This document shows, one piece after another, positions 35,195 through 43,482 of a stretch of DNA of 64,000 nt. The notes beneath the pieces are model-generated. The model had not been told where the DNA came from. It worked only from the letters and a program-made list of their open reading frames with translations, and did no database searches. The number at the start of each line of letters is the position of its first letter. Position 1 is the first letter of the stretch. This DNA is from Kaiparowitsia implicata GSE-PSE-MK54-09C. GTDB taxonomy: Bacteria; Cyanobacteriota; Cyanobacteriia; Elainellales; Elainellaceae. The stretch lies in NCBI GenBank assembly GCA_019359435.1, contig JAHHHI010000056.1:62001-126000 (forward strand). Reading direction: 5' to 3'. Position numbers and translations under genes: made by a program.

Positions 35195-37732
35195 CTAAGG
35201 AGTTAGCCCTAAGTCTTCGGGAAGATAGTCCTCAAGCTGCACATTCACAGAGTCAATGTGCCAGATGCCATCGCAGTAATCGCGAATGGAGCGATCGCTC
35301 GAAAACTTGCCCATCCGCGCCGTGTTCAAAATCGTCATGCGCGTCCACTGTTCGACATCGCGGTAAGTCTCACCCGCCCGATCTTGGGCATCCACATAGG
35401 AGCGATAGTCCGCCATCAGCATGTACTGGTCGTCATGCAGCAAATCATCCACGATCGGCTTAAACAGATCAGGATTGCCGTGGGAGAAGAACCCAGACGA
35501 AATTCGGTTGATCGCCCGCTGCAATTCTGTATCTGTATCGTAGTAGCTGCGAGGGTTATAGCCAGAGGCCTTCATCGCTTGCACCTCATCTGCCGTTAGG
35601 CCAAACAAGAAGAAGTTGTCGGCACCTACCTCTTCGCGAATCTCAATATTGGCCCCGTCTAGCGTGCCCATCGTCAGGGCACCATTCATAGCAAACTTCA
35701 TGTTGCCAGTGCCCGAGGCTTCCTTCCCAGCCGTAGAAATCTGCTCTGACAAATCAGCAGCAGGATACACCCGCTGCGCAAATTTCACGCTGTAGTTCTT
35801 CATGAACAGCACTTTAAGGCGATCGCGCATATCTGGATCGCGGTTCACCACCTCAGCAATGGAATTGATCATTTTGATGATCAGCTTAGCGCGGTGGTAT
35901 CCCGGAGCCGCCTTGCCGCCAAACAAAAACGTGCGGGGCGTGATGTCTAACGACGGATCTGCTTTTAGCCGGTTGTAGAGCGTCACAATATACAGCGCGT
36001 TCAAATGCTGCCGCTTGTATTCATGAATCCGCTTTGACTGGATATCAAACAGAGAATGCGGGTTGATCTCCAACCCGTAATGGAGCTTGATATAATCGGC
36101 CAGATCTTGCTTAATCGCCAGCTTAATTCGGCGGAACTCTGAGCGAAACTCTGGATCATCCACATAGGCTTCTAGCCCACTCAGCTCCGATAGGTTCTTA
36201 ATCCAGGTATCGCCAATCTTGCTAGTAATGAGCTGCGTTAGGCGAGGGTTGCTCAGCGCCATAAAGCGGCGTGGCGTCACCCCATTGGTCATGTTCTTAA
36301 ACTTGTGAGGATACAGCTCGTAGAAATCGCGCAAAATCCCCTTCTGCAGCAGCTCGGTGTGCAACGCTGCCACTCCGTTAATAGCGCTACTGCCCACACA
36401 GGCCAAGTGCGCCATCCGCACATAGCGCTCGCCGCTCTCATCGATAATCGACATGCGGCTAAGGCGGTCAGGGTCATCGGGGAAGCAGATGCGGACATCA
36501 TCTAAAAACCGTTGGTTGATCTCAAAGATGATTTCTAGGTGGCGCGGCAGCAGGCTACCAAACAAGCCAATGGGCCAGCGCTCTAGCGCTTCTGGCAGCA
36601 AGGTGTGATTGGTGTATGCAAAAGTCTGAGTGGTAATGCTCCAGGCTTTGTTCCAGTCAAACTCGTATTCGTCGATGAGCAGTCGCATGAGCTCGGCTAC
36701 GGCCACCGCAGGGTGAGTATCGTTGAGCTGAATCACAAACTTTTCGTGGAAGCGCTCAACGGGCAGCTTTTGCTGCTCCATGATCCGCATCATGTCTTGC
36801 AACGAGCAGGAGACGAAGAAAATTTGCTGCGCCAGCCGCAGTTGTTTGCCCTGCGAAATGTTGTCGTTAGGATACAGCACCTTTGACAGGTTCTCTGACA
36901 CCATCTTTTCTTGCACAGCGCCCACATAGTCGCCCGCGTTAAAGGCATCAAAGTCGAACGACTCAACCGCTTCGGCCCGCCACAGGCGCAATGTGTTGGC
37001 GGTATTGACCTTATAGCCCAGCAGCGGCGTGTCATGGGGGATGCCCATAATGACCTGATAGGGCACCCAGCGCACGCGGTAGCGCCCGTCGTCATCCACA
37101 TAGGATTCAGTGTGACCGCCTAGCTTAATTTCTACGGACCATTCTGGTCGCACAATTTCCCAGGGGTTGCCGTATTTCAGCCATTTGTCGGTGAGCTCGA
37201 CCTGCCAGCCATCGCGAATATCTTGATCAAAAATGCCGTATTCGTAGCGGATGCCATAGCCGATCGATGGGATTTCTAACGCGGCCATGGAATCGAGATA
37301 GCAGGCTGCCAGACGCCCTAAGCCTCCGTTGCCCAGGCCAGGTTCTTCTTCCTGTTCCATCAGAACGTCAAGATCTAGCCCCAACTCTTGGATGGCTTGC
37401 TTGACGTCGTCATAAATGCCCAGATTGACAAGGTTATTGCCCAAGTGTGGCCCCATCAAAAATTCGGCAGATAGATAAGCCACGGTTCTTGCGCCCTGCT
37501 GGCTATAGGTGCGAGCCGTTTCTAACCAGCGCTTGACGAGGCGATCGCGCACGGTATAGGCCAGCGCCATGTAGTAGTCGTTTTGCGTGGCAATGTCGGG
37601 AAACTTGCCCTGAATGTAGAAGAGGTTATCGAGAAACGCCCGCTTCAGAGTTTCAACGTTCAGCCCCGTGCGGTCGTCCTCCACCCGAACTGGAGGACAC
37701 CCGAGCGGTATATCTTGTGGTGCAGTTTGCAT
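35195..37732 (-). CDS. glgP: Glycogen phosphorylase
   Basis: An 845-residue glycogen/maltodextrin phosphorylase that releases glucose-1-phosphate from glycogen ends. Landmarks are the N-terminal DNLFYIQGKFPDIATQNDYY, the QEEEPGLGNGGLGRLAACYLDS block and the C-terminal KEASGTGNMKFAMNGALTMG followed by DGANIEI, with the PLP lysine near FMKNYSVKFAQ. I use the ATG at 37732 because AAGGA lies 8 bases upstream; the frame runs 12 codons further. The gene is monocistronic. Confidence 0.96.
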   Translation of the reverse strand: MQTAPQDIPLGCPPVRVEDDRTGLNVETLKRAFLDNLFYIQGKFPDIATQNDYYMALAYTVRDRLVKRWLETARTYSQQGARTVAYLSAEFLMGPHLGNNLVNLGIYDDVKQAIQELGLDLDVLMEQEEEPGLGNGGLGRLAACYLDSMAALEIPSIGYGIRYEYGIFDQDIRDGWQVELTDKWLKYGNPWEIVRPEWSVEIKLGGHTESYVDDDGRYRVRWVPYQVIMGIPHDTPLLGYKVNTANTLRLWRAEAVESFDFDAFNAGDYVGAVQEKMVSENLSKVLYPNDNISQGKQLRLAQQIFFVSCSLQDMMRIMEQQKLPVERFHEKFVIQLNDTHPAVAVAELMRLLIDEYEFDWNKAWSITTQTFAYTNHTLLPEALERWPIGLFGSLLPRHLEIIFEINQRFLDDVRICFPDDPDRLSRMSIIDESGERYVRMAHLACVGSSAINGVAALHTELLQKGILRDFYELYPHKFKNMTNGVTPRRFMALSNPRLTQLITSKIGDTWIKNLSELSGLEAYVDDPEFRSEFRRIKLAIKQDLADYIKLHYGLEINPHSLFDIQSKRIHEYKRQHLNALYIVTLYNRLKADPSLDITPRTFLFGGKAAPGYHRAKLIIKMINSIAEVVNRDPDMRDRLKVLFMKNYSVKFAQRVYPAADLSEQISTAGKEASGTGNMKFAMNGALTMGTLDGANIEIREEVGADNFFLFGLTADEVQAMKASGYNPRSYYDTDTELQRAINRISSGFFSHGNPDLFKPIVDDLLHDDQYMLMADYRSYVDAQDRAGETYRDVEQWTRMTILNTARMGKFSSDRSIRDYCDGIWHIDSVNVQLEDYLPEDLGLTP

Positions 37733-39003
37733 AGCATGATTCCTTGATTGAGGGAGCATGAGATCCATGAAGCGGATAGTCTACCGTCACCCCACAAAGC
37801 GGGTGTCGTGCTTTCCTCTGGATTGGTTAACGTTCATCCTACAGGAGGACATTTTGAAGCGAATGGTCTTTACGTTACATTGCCTTGTCGTCTTATCCTA
37901 AGAGCCAACCATTCAGAACCAGGTCGAGGGAAGGGGCCAAAGAAAACTGTTTGGTGAGGGTCATGGGTGCCTAACACGCTGAAAGTAACCAAGATTCAAA
38001 GATTTGAAGCATCCAATTTCGATTGGGAGCACATCGATACTCGTGGGTTAGGGGCGATCGCCAGATTAGCAGCTAACGGCACAGCATCGCTGGGGATCGA
38101 TCCCAAACCATATTTGGTCGAGCAAAATGACCCCACGCAATTTCACCAAGTTTTAAGAATTACAGGTGTTGGGGGGCTAGGTGTTGCGACTACGCTGCAT
38201 CTTGGAGCAAGGGGGAGAGCGGCGCGACACTTAATACCTACCCTATTTGGGAGGTTTCCTTTAAGATTTCTGAATGGGGTTCTTCGCTGGGTTCAGTCCA
38301 TAGGTTTGCTCAGGTTTCATTTGTCTGGATGGTTGGGGCGATCGTTTTTTTAGCCAAAGCTCCTGCAATAGATATTGCGATGGAGCCAGAGAGTTGAGCA
38401 GACGTGTTGCTTCTGCATCGGTGCTGTTGAACGACACCATATTAGCTGCAGCAGCTAGCACGATGCCTATAGTGATGGGTGAACGATGGTTCTTGCCTCA
38501 ATCATCGTTAAAAATTAATACATGAAATTAATGCATGAATGGAGAACATAACCAAATTCTGGGGCGGGAGGTAGTAGGGAGAGGGGAAGCGTCACCCTCT
38601 CAACCCAAATCTGCCTCTGCTTCGTACATGATTAGGACTATTGCTGAAAGATGTTGGCGCGATCGCGTATAGGCGATCGCCAACTATGGGCACTCTAGGT
38701 TATCCCCTCTAACCCCAGTCCTCATAGTGCATAGGGTTCGTCTATTGCTGCCGCTTGCTTTTAGTGGTTAGCTGATGCCAAATCAGTGCTAGGTGATTAT
38801 TCTATCCGTGACGCTGCTCTGCATGACCTGCATTTATGAGCGGCATGAGCGGCATGAGCGATCGCCTTTCATGGGGCAAAGCACTGACAGAACTTCGGCA
38901 TACTATCACAGTGTTTTACAGACGATCGACGGGCTCGATACGGTTGTAACTTCGTCTACTTAACCCAGTCTACTTAACCCATACCCATTGCTGTTGAATA
39001 TCA
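37733..39003. other. Long intergenic region before the iron island, no gene recognised
   Basis: About 1.27 kb between core genes and the siderophore island. The best frame is 128 codons at 37967-38353, but it is read through HIP1 octamers and has no recognisable domain; an opposite frame overlaps it. Direct repeats near 38845 (GAGCGGCATGAGCGGCATGAGCG) and near 38955 (TCTACTTAACCCAGTCTACTTAACCC) are seen. The region could be a breakpoint of the adjacent rearranged DNA. Confidence 0.45.
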
Positions 39004-39912
39004 ATGTCAGGTGTTTTTTCTAATTCAGTTGCGTTACACCCCATGAACGGTAATCTGCAAGCAGCCGACGCGGCCTCCGATGAATTCCTCATCCGGTTTT
39101 GGGGCGTGCGCGGCAATATACCAACGCCGGGGATTGAGACAGTTCGCTATGGCGGCAACACAGCCTGCATTGAGGTGTTGGTGGGAGGGCAGCGGCTTGT
39201 GTTTGACGGCGGCACTGGGCTGCGGGTGTTGGGTAAGCACATGCAAAAAGAAATGCCCGTGACGGCACATTTATTCTTTACACACACCTATTGGGATCGC
39301 ATCCAAGGCTTTCCGTTTTTCATCCCGGCATTCATCCCAGGCAACTGTTTTCACGTCTATGGCGCCATGGGGCAAAATGGGGCCTCCATTAAACAGCGGC
39401 TTGGGGAGCAAATGCTGCGGCCCAATTTTCCTGTGCCGCTGCAAGAAATGCAGTCAACCCTGACCTTCAACAACATTCACGCGGGGTCAGTGATTACGCT
39501 AGGGAATGTTGTGGTAGAAACCATATCCCTTAACCGTCCGAATGCAGCGCTGGGGTTTCGGGTCACCTGGGAAGGCTACTCAATGGTGTATGCCACTGAT
39601 ACTGAGCACACAGCCGACGGGTTGGATCAAAGCCTGCTCTACCTCTCGCAGGGTGCCGATCTGCTGATCTATGACGCTTACTATACTGAGCATGATTACT
39701 ATGGCAAGGCTGCGGGCGATCGCCCCATTGCAACCTGGGAGTCGGGAATTGAAGTAGCGAATGCAGCAAACGTCAAGCAGGTGGTCATGTTCCATCACGA
39801 CCCCATGCATGATGACGACTTTCTTGATCGGGTTGAAACAGAGGTGCAGGCGCGCTTTGCGAATGTGCAGCTTGCCCGAGAGGGCATGGCGATTTCGCTG
39901 GTTAAGGCGTAA
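39004..39912 (+). CDS. Degenerate metallo-beta-lactamase-fold paralogue
   Basis: A 302-residue paralogue of the hydrolase at 12567-13457, alignable along the whole length (RFWGVRGNIPTPG, DGGTGLRVLGKH, QMLRPNFPVPL). The zinc motif HSHWDH has become HTYWDR: the second His is Tyr96 and the fourth is Arg99. His157/158 of the paralogue are Asn177/Arg178, and His224 is Ile242. TDTEH and FHHDP are kept. The frame is long and clean, so this is a conserved product rather than an obvious pseudogene, but zinc-dependent hydrolysis is probably lost. A binding or regulatory role is possible. Confidence 0.8.
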   Translation: MSGVFSNSVALHPMNGNLQAADAASDEFLIRFWGVRGNIPTPGIETVRYGGNTACIEVLVGGQRLVFDGGTGLRVLGKHMQKEMPVTAHLFFTHTYWDRIQGFPFFIPAFIPGNCFHVYGAMGQNGASIKQRLGEQMLRPNFPVPLQEMQSTLTFNNIHAGSVITLGNVVVETISLNRPNAALGFRVTWEGYSMVYATDTEHTADGLDQSLLYLSQGADLLIYDAYYTEHDYYGKAAGDRPIATWESGIEVANAANVKQVVMFHHDPMHDDDFLDRVETEVQARFANVQLAREGMAISLVKA

Positions 39913-39976
39913 GCACACAGAATCTAGGCCAACGCCAGCTGAATAGGTCAGCAGACTGCGCTTAGCAAACCCCTAA

Positions 39977-40180
39977 ACGTCTGAAATGCCGCAGACCAAA
40001 TACGATTCTGACTACTTTCGCACAGATGCTGCTGTCTACTATGCGCGCGATCAATTTCGCGTCTAGCTGAATTTCAAAAACTTGTTTGACGTTCGTTATT
40101 TTGAATCGGCTAATGGCCGTAACCGCATCTTTCCGGGGGCTCCCTTTGAAGTTCTGGCAACCGTAGGGTGGGAGTTTTAG
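39977..40180 (+). pseudogene. C-terminal remnant of a TonB-dependent siderophore receptor
   Basis: Codons from 40001 read YDSDYFRTDAAVYYARDQ, then an in-frame TAG at 40064, then LNFKNLFDVRYFESANGR and PGAPFEVLATVGWEF and stop. This aligns with the last 65 residues of the receptors at 52169 and 57738 (for example NFKNLFDIDYIEG). Only the last beta-strands survive, and they are interrupted. It is the oldest visible piece of a decayed iron locus. Confidence 0.85.
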
Positions 40181-40183
40181 CCT

Positions 40184-40899
40184 ATGACCGCTGCTGACCA
40201 TTTACGGTCTGAACTGCTACAGGTTTCATCCCCCCTGGATGAGTTTTTGCAGCATCGCCTCTGGCTTAACGTCAGTTCGGGTTAAGAGGGTTTTGGGGCA
40301 TCGCGAACTCAGGTTGGCTTACGTCACCCCCTACCGCAGATGAGATGATTCTGGCCAAAGACTACTGGGCCTAGGGTCGCGTTCACATCAACCTGGAGTC
40401 TTTTGCAACTGCGCGGGGCATTCCAGATCTAACGGTGGCAGCGTCGCTCTGGAACAAAAATCACAACAATGCGCTGATTCCAGCAATTTTGCCTGCAATG
40501 ACGCCACTGGGCGTTGGCTCAAATGCCTCCCTAAAGAATGTCAGTCTGGTGCTGAAAAACCAAATCCCCCAGGCGATTGTGCTGCATCAGCTCAGTGACG
40601 CGGTAATCTATCCCCCGCGATGGGGCCGAGGCTCAGTACCACAGGCAGAGACGGTGGCAGAACGCGCTGACCTATACCGATTTGTCTTGCGATCGCTGTT
40701 TGAGCATTTCAACGTGGCGATCGCCCAAATCAACCAACTAACCCGGCTGCCGCGCTGAATCATGTAGGGCGACTACTTGTATGAGGAGTTAGCGAACTGT
40801 CCAGGAGGGGCGATCGCCGCCCAAACTGGCCGTGCCCTGCTCTTTAAGCAATCGGCAAACCCCGCCGGGAATGACAGCTTTCTGTTTCTTAGTCGTTGA
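40184..40899 (+). pseudogene. FhuF-like ferric-siderophore reductase, broken
   Basis: Translation starts MTAADHLRSELLQV in one frame and stops after 34 codons. It then continues in another frame with DEMILAKDYWA, stop, and VHINLESFATARGIPDL followed by SLWNKNHNNALIPAILPAM. Further stops occur at RLPR-TGA and IM-TAG before GDYLYEELANCPG. The order (LWNKxxxxALIPAIL, a C-terminal GDYLYEEL-like segment, Arg/Lys-rich end) is that of FhuF/IucA-IucC-type ferric reductases. At least one frameshift and three stops prevent expression; TAG before GDYL would be TGG in an intact gene. The family call is from pattern only. Confidence 0.6.
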
Positions 40900-40948
40900 A
40901 TTTGGAGCCTAGAGCTAATGGTAACGCTAGTGCTTTTTAGGGCGCTTT

Positions 40949-41623
40949 TTAGGGGTGCAGCGATCGCACAAACCCCTGATGCTCCGGTGAATTTATCCCC
41001 TGTTGCAACCTGGACAACACCGTTGTCATATCCCCTGCCAGCAACGCCGACACCGCTAGCCACAGTCCCGGAAAGACGCGACTGCGCACAATGCCTTGGT
41101 CATCCGGTGATTGCACCCGGTAGTCGTCTGCCTCCAAGACAAACCAATCTAGCTGTGCTTCCAACGTGCGCCAGACGACATATTCCTGCACCTGATTGCG
41201 CCGATAGGCCCGTTTCTTGTCATGCAAGTCAATCGCTGCACTACTGGCCGCTACTTCCACGATTAGCTCCGGTGCTCCTTCGATGTAGTCATCGGCACCA
41301 ATTGTTGCCTGTCGCCCCGGCACCAGCAACACGGCATCGGGCTGAGGCTCGTTCTCTAAATCTAGCCGCACCGTGGGTTCAATGCCCAACACCACTCCTG
41401 GAGTAAAGGCTTTGTAAATTCCTAGCCAAGTCACTAAATCTCCATGCGGTTCCCCATGACTTTTGAGTCTCAGCGGCGATGCCATGTAGACAACCCCTTC
41501 AATCAGTTCTGCTTTTTTCACCCGCAGCATCGCTTCATAGCGCCGCTCAAACTCAGCCCGCGAGAGGCGATCGCCGTTTTCTAAAGGTGGCACGACAAGT
41601 CTAAAGTCTGGAGTGGCAACCAT
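40949..41623 (-). CDS. Uma2-family (DUF820) putative endonuclease
   Basis: A 224-residue PD-(D/E)xK-fold protein of the Uma2 family. Visible core: AELIEGVVYMASP, EPQPDAVLLVPG, GAPELIVEVAASSAA (E-x-V) and DKKRAYRRNQVQEYVVW. These supply Asp/Glu/Lys of the nuclease site. Such genes are numerous in cyanobacteria and of unclear role. I use the ATG at 41623 (GAGGG upstream), nine codons inside the longest frame. It lies between two pseudogenes and may have helped break the locus. Confidence 0.8.
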   Translation of the reverse strand: MVATPDFRLVVPPLENGDRLSRAEFERRYEAMLRVKKAELIEGVVYMASPLRLKSHGEPHGDLVTWLGIYKAFTPGVVLGIEPTVRLDLENEPQPDAVLLVPGRQATIGADDYIEGAPELIVEVAASSAAIDLHDKKRAYRRNQVQEYVVWRTLEAQLDWFVLEADDYRVQSPDDQGIVRSRVFPGLWLAVSALLAGDMTTVLSRLQQGINSPEHQGFVRSLHP

Positions 41624-41689
41624 CGATCTTTCCCTCTGCTCTGCTCTCATTCTAAATCCAACCCCACCTATTCACTTCCCCACCTCCCA

Positions 41690-42265
41690 ATGCGCACTTT
41701 CACCCTAGTCTGGTTCGGCCAACTCGTCTCCACCATCGGCAGCTATATGACCGACTTTGCCCGCACCCTATGGGCCTGGGAGATGACCGGCTCGGCCACA
41801 GCCTTGGCGCTGGTGGGCTTTTTTCGCAGATGGCGCTCATCCCCATCACCCTAGTGGCGGGGTTGATTGTCGATTCTCCTTTGAAGACGCTGCGCGAACG
41901 CTTCAATCGCCAGCGGCTAATTCTGAAAACGCCATCTGGATGACCCAGAGGTTCCTTTGCAACAGGGGCGGGTGTTTGCCGTCAATGCCCTAGCGCAGCA
42001 GATCATGGACTGCCGGGGCTTCCCCAATCGCTGGCCCCCTAACCGATCGGCTTCTCGAACCAGCTGCCGTCACCGATGGCTGGTCATCCACCGGACTAGG
42101 CATTATTTTTGTCACCGAACCGGGCGCAGGTATGGCACTCCTTTACGTCGGTTGTGCGCTAACAATAATGGGCGTGGGTATGGGTGGGTTTCTAAGATCC
42201 AACCTCAAACAGATCGAGAACCATCGTTGAGACTGCGATCGCCCAAACCCAAACGAGCGTCGTGA
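41690..42265 (+). pseudogene. MFS siderophore-exporter relic with internal deletion
   Basis: The first codons (MRTFTLVWFGQLVSTIGSY and on) match the intact transporter at 48242 almost word for word at DNA level up to GTCGAT at 41874. A 24-base insertion (41875-41898, starting TCTCCTTTGAAGACG) follows, then CGCTTCAATCGCCAGCGGCT. The sequence then jumps to the 3' region (GGATGACCCAG, GGGTGTTTGCCGTCAATGCC). Some 700-800 bases of the middle are missing and the frame changes several times. It is the third dead gene of the decayed cassette. Confidence 0.85.
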
Positions 42266-42337
42266 TTTCCGGTTTTGCGATTCCTTGCTTCATCAAATGG
42301 TGCAGCGCTCAGTAGCTGCGCTTGGAAGGTATATTAA

Positions 42338-42352
42338 TGAGAACTAATCTCA
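42338..42352. promoter_or_regulatory. Palindromic operator candidate, TGAGAACTAATCTCA
   Basis: Arms TGAGA and TCTCA are perfect around a 5-base centre. It ends 31 bases before the AraC gene at 42384, overlapping the expected promoter. Matching elements lie upstream of the other AraC genes and the receptors. Binding by an AraC/PchR-type regulator is inferred; a Fur-related site is not excluded. Confidence 0.6.
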
Positions 42353-42383
42353 TCAAATTCCATTTCTTTGTTGCTCTCGCCCC

Positions 42384-43382
42384 ATGACCTTATTCCTCTC
42401 TGTTCCCGAAGCGCTGAGTCAGCAACATCAAGCTGAGCAAATCCAGTCGCTTCGCCAACCCTGGACAATTCCTTTAATCGACGCTTTTGGAAAAAGTCAT
42501 GGCTATCGGCAAAACGTGGATTTGCGCCCGGGGCTCAATGTCTTAATCGATGACTATACGCTTCAGGATGACCTGATTGTGGAAATAGGCAATGTTGTCC
42601 CATGCACTCCTGAGTTGGGTATGGAGATGAGTTTCATGGTTTCGGGGCATAACCGTCTCGAAAACGTGCGGCCCTGTCATAGTTTCTTTGTAGCTACATG
42701 GAGAGATTTAGAGGGTGGGCAGTTCAAATGGCAAGCTGATGAGCGAGTTCTAAAGGTTGACATTCACATTGAGCCTGCGCTGCTTGAGACGCTCGTAGGC
42801 GACCAGATGGGCACGTTTCCTCCCCTGTTAAGACAGCTGGTTCAAAATTCTCAGCCTATTAGAGAGCAGTTTTGGCATGTGCAGTCAACGACCGCAGCCA
42901 TGGGCTGTGTCATTCATCAGATTTTGCATTGCCCCTATCAAGGGCTAACCCGCTGGCTATACCTAGAGAGCAAGGTCATCGAGCTGATTGCCCTGCGGCT
43001 CGACCAAGTGATTCCGCCGCCGCCAGCCGCTTTGGTGGCACCTGGCTTGCAGCCTAAAGATATTGATCGCGTTCATCATGCCGGTGCGATTCTACTCCAG
43101 CGCTTGAAGAATCCACCGTCGTTGTTGGAACTCGCTCGCCTAGCAGGGCTGAATGACTACAAGCTGAAGCAGGGGTTTCGTCAGGTGTTTGGTACGACGG
43201 TGTTTGGCTATTTGCAAACCCACCGCATGGAGCGAGCTAAGCAGCTTTTGGCCGACCCAGCCTTCAAAATCGCCGGGGTGTCTCAGGCCATTGGCTACGC
43301 CAATCAAAGCCACTTTTGCCAGATGTTTAAGCAGCAGTTCGGCATGACCCCTCGATGCTACCGCAACAGCCTACGCCGCTAA
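42384..43382 (+). CDS. AraC-family regulator (PchR-like), cassette I
   Basis: A 332-residue transcription factor. The N-terminal 220 residues are the sensing part of PchR-like regulators, expected to detect ferric-siderophore. The C-terminal double helix-turn-helix includes PPSLLELARLAGLNDYKLKQ, GFRQVFGTTVFGYLQTHRME and VSQAIGYANQSHFCQMFKQQ. The palindrome at 42338 lies just upstream. It is followed 100 bases later by a TonB receptor in the same direction, the classical pchR-receptor arrangement. Autoregulation is likely from the position of the site. Confidence 0.88.
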   Translation: MTLFLSVPEALSQQHQAEQIQSLRQPWTIPLIDAFGKSHGYRQNVDLRPGLNVLIDDYTLQDDLIVEIGNVVPCTPELGMEMSFMVSGHNRLENVRPCHSFFVATWRDLEGGQFKWQADERVLKVDIHIEPALLETLVGDQMGTFPPLLRQLVQNSQPIREQFWHVQSTTAAMGCVIHQILHCPYQGLTRWLYLESKVIELIALRLDQVIPPPPAALVAPGLQPKDIDRVHHAGAILLQRLKNPPSLLELARLAGLNDYKLKQGFRQVFGTTVFGYLQTHRMERAKQLLADPAFKIAGVSQAIGYANQSHFCQMFKQQFGMTPRCYRNSLRR

Positions 43383-43436
43383 AAGATCCGGATCTCGACA
43401 AGAAAAAATCCGGATACCGAAAAAAGCGATCGCACA

Positions 43437-43451
43437 ATTCCCGTATTCTCA
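43437..43451. promoter_or_regulatory. Half-site of the AraC/receptor operator upstream of receptor I
   Basis: Reading the minus strand gives TGAGAATACGGGAAT: the first half TGAGAATA matches the consensus and the other half is degenerate. It ends 32 bases before the GTG start of the receptor. It is weaker than the other sites. Confidence 0.35.
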
Positions 43452-43482
43452 GCATACGCTTCTGACAATGATTCTTGTTTGA

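Noticed and set aside
37967-38353. 128-codon frame in the gap before the iron island
   Set aside because: It runs through HIP1 octamers, shows no recognisable domain and is overlapped on the other strand; composition is not protein-like.
42338-42352. Reading the palindrome as a classical Fur box
   Set aside because: It has TGAGA/TCTCA arms instead of the GATAATGAT type, and it tracks with AraC genes. Fur cannot be excluded, so I only call it an operator candidate.
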